This document shows positions 61,618 through 64,000 of a stretch of DNA of 64,000 bases, piece by piece. The notes under the pieces are model-generated. The model saw nothing but the letters and a program-made list of their open reading frames with translations. It searched no databases and was not told the DNA's origin. The DNA is from Pseudomonadota bacterium (GTDB taxonomy: Bacteria; Pseudomonadota; Gammaproteobacteria; Burkholderiales; Burkholderiaceae_C). The position numbers and the translations under genes are program-made. The stretch lies in contig JAFEEG010000021.1 in assembly GCA_018241225.1 (NCBI GenBank), positions 124,001-188,000 of the forward strand. The letters are read 5' to 3'. The first letter of the stretch is position 1. Every line of letters begins with the position of its first letter.

Positions 61618-62517
61618 ATGCCCGAATTCAGCACGCTGCGCATCACCCAGGATTCGGGCAACCCCCGCGTTGCCCGCCTCTTGCTCAACCGCCCCGAGCG
61701 GCTGAACGCGATCAACGAAGAAACGCCGCGCGAGATACGTGCCGCGGTGGAGTGGGCCAACGGCGTGGACGAGGTGCACGTGATCGTGGTGGAAGGCGCA
61801 GGCAAGGGCTTTTGCGGCGGCTACGACCTGAGCATCTTCGGCCAGGGCCGTATCGACCACCCATGCCAGCAGGAAGGCTACCCCTGGGACCCGATGCTCG
61901 ACTACGCCTACATGAAGCGCAACACCGAGGACTTCATGAGCCTGTGGAAGAGCCCCAAGCCCACCATTGCCAAGGTGCACGGCTACGCTGCCGCCGGCGG
62001 CAGCGACATTGCCCTGTGCTGCGACCTGCTGGTGATGGCCGAGGACGCGCGCATCGGCTACATGCCCACGCGGGTGTGGGGCTGTCCGACCACGGCGATG
62101 TGGACCTACCGCCTGGGCCCCACGCGGGCCAAGCAGCTGATGTTCACCGGCGACACGATCGATGGGCGCACGGCCAGCGACTGGGGGTTGGCGAACGAAG
62201 TGGTGCCGCTCGACCAACTGGAAGAAGCGACGATGCGCCTGGCCGGCCGGATTGCGGGCGTGCCGCGCAGCCACCTGGCCATGCACAAGATGGTGGTGAA
62301 CCAGGTGATGCTGAACATGGGGCTGGAGCAATCGCAGAGCCTGGCGACGATCTTCGACGGCATCACGCGGCACAACCCGGAGGGGATGTGGTTTCGGCGT
62401 TATGCGCAGGCCAATGGGTTCAAGGCGGCGGTGGAGTGGCGCGATAGCGGACGGCCCATTCCCGAAGGAGAGGAAGCGCGGGAGTCGATTGCCCGGATGA
62501 ACGACTCCGGGACGTAG
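61618..62517 (+). CDS. Enoyl-CoA hydratase/isomerase family protein
   Basis: 299-residue crotonase-fold enzyme. Substrate-binding and oxyanion-hole segments are [38 protein letters not shown] and [20 protein letters not shown]; catalytic acids in the second position are not obvious at the usual Glu sites (one falls in a Thr/Cys-Pro stretch, [11 protein letters not shown]), so it may be an atypical crotonase. ATG 61618 follows AAGGAGA. Monocistronic by layout; natural substrate unknown. Confidence 0.85.
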   Translation: MPEFSTLRITQDSGNPRVARLLLNRPERLNAINEETPREIRAAVEWANGVDEVHVIVVEGAGKGFCGGYDLSIFGQGRIDHPCQQEGYPWDPMLDYAYMKRNTEDFMSLWKSPKPTIAKVHGYAAAGGSDIALCCDLLVMAEDARIGYMPTRVWGCPTTAMWTYRLGPTRAKQLMFTGDTIDGRTASDWGLANEVVPLDQLEEATMRLAGRIAGVPRSHLAMHKMVVNQVMLNMGLEQSQSLATIFDGITRHNPEGMWFRRYAQANGFKAAVEWRDSGRPIPEGEEARESIARMNDSGT

Positions 62518-62554
62518 AGCGACAACCCCGGGGTGCCTCACTTTCGCGAGGCCG

Positions 62555-63169
62555 CTACCGCTTCAAGCCGCCAAAGTAGGCACGCATGATGGTGCGCAGC
62601 CGATCCGCCCCGGGTCGGCCCCAGTCGCGTTGAAGCTCGCAAGCCAAACCCAGTACCGTGATCGGCACCGCCCCCGCCTGCACCATGCGCTGCATCGCGG
62701 ACTCGTGCGCCACCTTGCTCACGCCACCGATCGCATCGACGACCACATACACCTTGTAGCCAGCGTCGATGGCGTCCAGCGCCGGGAATGTGACGCACAC
62801 CTCGGTCCACAGGCCTGCCAGGATCAGCTTCTTGCGACCTGTGGCCTCCACGGCGGCGCGAAAGTCCGGGTCTTCCCAGGAATTCATGGTGGTGCGATCA
62901 ATCTCCGGCACACCCGCCAGCGCTTCACGCAGTTCAACGTTGGTGGCGCCCATGCCGTGCTTGACGTACACCGTGCTCAGCACGACCGGCAACTCGAACG
63001 CCGTGGCGACACGTCCGAGCATGGTCACATGGTGGAGCAGTTCCTCATGGCCTACCGAGGCGACGCCGTGGTACTGCTCGGGCTGGTAGTCGATCAGCGC
63101 CACGACGGAGTTCTGCGGGGTGATGAGCGTGTCGGCCTTGGGGTCGCGGATGGGGGTAGCGTCCGACAT
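62555..63169 (-). CDS. Isochorismatase-family cysteine hydrolase (YcaC-like)
   Basis: 204-residue hydrolase. The triad is visible as Asp in VVALIDYQPEQ, Lys in the GRKKLILAGLWTE region and Cys in LWTEVCVTFPALDA, with the cis-peptide preceding it. YcaC-type proteins hydrolyse small amides of unknown identity. ATG 63169 with AGGAGACC upstream on the minus strand. Convergent with the enoyl-CoA hydratase gene, 37 bases between stops. Confidence 0.88.
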   Translation of the reverse strand: MSDATPIRDPKADTLITPQNSVVALIDYQPEQYHGVASVGHEELLHHVTMLGRVATAFELPVVLSTVYVKHGMGATNVELREALAGVPEIDRTTMNSWEDPDFRAAVEATGRKKLILAGLWTEVCVTFPALDAIDAGYKVYVVVDAIGGVSKVAHESAMQRMVQAGAVPITVLGLACELQRDWGRPGADRLRTIMRAYFGGLKR

Positions 63170-63300
63170 GGGGTCTCCTCGATTCGTGCGCGTGGAAACT
63201 CATTGTGCGCAGTTGGCACGGCGGCGCAAGTGCGGCGGCGTCAACCGCCGAGCACGACTGCCTGCGCTCGCGCCACGGCAACCGGGAAACTACGGGGAAA

Positions 63301-64000
63301 CTACGCCCGCTCAGCCAACTCGGGCTGCAGCACCAGCCGATCCGCCCCCGCATAGCAGACAAAGCGCCGATTGGTTGCGCGCCCGATGGCGCACAGCCCC
63401 ACGCGCTGCGCCACGTCGAAGCCCATCTGCGTCATGCCGCTGCGCGAGACCACGATGGGCACGCCCATCTGCGCAGACTTGATGACCATCTCGCTGGTCA
63501 GGCGGCCCGTGGTGTAGAACACCCGCGCCGCGCCCAGCGCGCCCTCGCCTTCGCCGGGCTGCATGGCCATCCAGCCGGCAATGGTGTCGATGGCGTTGTG
63601 GCGGCCCACGTCCTCCACGAAGATCTGCATGGCAGCCTGCGGTCCGTCGCCGGCGTCATCGCTGCCCAGCGTGAACAGCGCACACCCGTGCACCGAGCCG
63701 GCCGACTTGTACGTACTCTCCTGCAGCCGGATGGCATTGACCAGCGCATACAGCTGCGCCTGCGTCATGCGGGTGGGCGGCAGCCGAACACGCTCGATGT
63801 CGGCCATGAGCTCGCCGAACACGCTGCCCTGGCCGCAGCCGGTGGTGACCACCTTCTTGGCGGTGCGCTCCTCGATGCGGTCGATGCCGGCATGGGTCTT
63901 CACGGCCGCGGCCCCCACTTCCCAGTCGACGGTGATCGACTCGACATCGAAGGCGCCTTGCACCAGGCGCTGGTTGAGCAGGTAGCCCAGCACCAGCAGC
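63301..64000 (-). CDS. fdhD: FdhD formate dehydrogenase accessory sulfurtransferase (5' end outside window)
   Basis: 3' part (about 233 residues) of FdhD, which transfers sulfur from IscS to the molybdenum cofactor of formate dehydrogenase. Landmarks are TTGCGQGSVFGELM, AGSVHGCALFT, EDVGRHNAIDTIAGWMA, GRLTSEMVIKSAQMGVPIVV and the C-terminal AGADRLVLQPE. Of the two Cys of the usual CxxC loop only the first remains (CGQG), as seen in this Burkholderiales-type branch as far as I recall. The frame continues past base 64000, so the start lies outside the window. Confidence 0.93.
   Translation of the reverse strand, partial: LLVLGYLLNQRLVQGAFDVESITVDWEVGAAAVKTHAGIDRIEERTAKKVVTTGCGQGSVFGELMADIERVRLPPTRMTQAQLYALVNAIRLQESTYKSAGSVHGCALFTLGSDDAGDGPQAAMQIFVEDVGRHNAIDTIAGWMAMQPGEGEGALGAARVFYTTGRLTSEMVIKSAQMGVPIVVSRSGMTQMGFDVAQRVGLCAIGRATNRRFVCYAGADRLVLQPELAERA

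Overview
The window is GC-rich (visibly well over 60% outside one AT-rich island) with short intergenic gaps. Its gene content is that of a beta-proteobacterium of the order Burkholderiales, most likely a Comamonadaceae member of the Variovorax/Acidovorax kind. Signs of this are a tripartite tricarboxylate transporter next to a TctDE-type two-component system, FCD/GntR, LysR and DeoR regulators, and a glycerol ABC transporter operon. This placement is inference; there is no rRNA or other taxonomic marker. I saw no rRNA, tRNA, CRISPR array or replication origin.

Layout. 1-2646 (+): a TgpA-type transglutaminase cut by the window edge and an ICMT-like membrane methyltransferase. 2643-10104 (-): a compact nine-gene operon with DarA/DarB-type dialkylresorcinol enzymes, a BtrH-domain acyltransferase-like protein, an ABC exporter, an acyl carrier protein, a ketosynthase and a chain-length-factor-like protein. 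10252-13022: MltB, an EamA exporter and an AraC regulator. 13148-17540 (-): TctA, TctB, sensor kinase and response regulator, with no TctC binding protein. 17665-27822: a full glycerol regulon, with glpD-S-T-P-Q-U-V on the minus strand divergent from glpR-glpK. 27827-29146: an SH3b protein and a zinc-ribbon protein. 29154-35728: an FCD regulator with racemase, hydantoinase, serine hydrolase and MFS transporter, divergent from an arylmalonate-decarboxylase-like enzyme. 35771-44371: alpha-E protein, circularly permuted ATP-grasp protein, ComEC, and a giant transglutaminase/DUF2126 protein. 44450-50243: an AT-richer accessory island with an XRE regulator, AbiEii-like and IS5-like remnants, and a double-glycine-leader peptide secretion locus. 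50364-54922: late purine (urate) catabolism genes and a LysR regulator. 54922-58467 (+): a second ATP-grasp/alpha-E/transglutaminase system. 58512-64000: RidA, FtsX-type permease, enoyl-CoA hydratase, isochorismatase-like hydrolase and a partial FdhD.

How the genes work together. In the glycerol block, GlpSTPQUV imports glycerol, GlpK phosphorylates it, GlpD oxidises glycerol-3-phosphate, and GlpR very probably controls both arms through tandem TTCRTWTT repeats in the divergent promoter. In the urate block, UraH and UraD convert 5-hydroxyisourate to allantoin; uricase is not in the window. The nine-gene operon should build an acyl-ACP-derived lipid, probably of the dialkylresorcinol type, and export it.

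The two loci most likely to repay attention are the 2.6-10.1 kb resorcinol-type operon and the 46-50 kb bacteriocin-like locus. The latter encodes an 89-residue predicted mature peptide with no basic or aromatic residue, an unlisted 51-residue two-helix candidate immunity protein, and a dedicated C39-peptidase exporter. The two paralogous ATP-grasp/alpha-E/transglutaminase modules are a third, poorly understood system.
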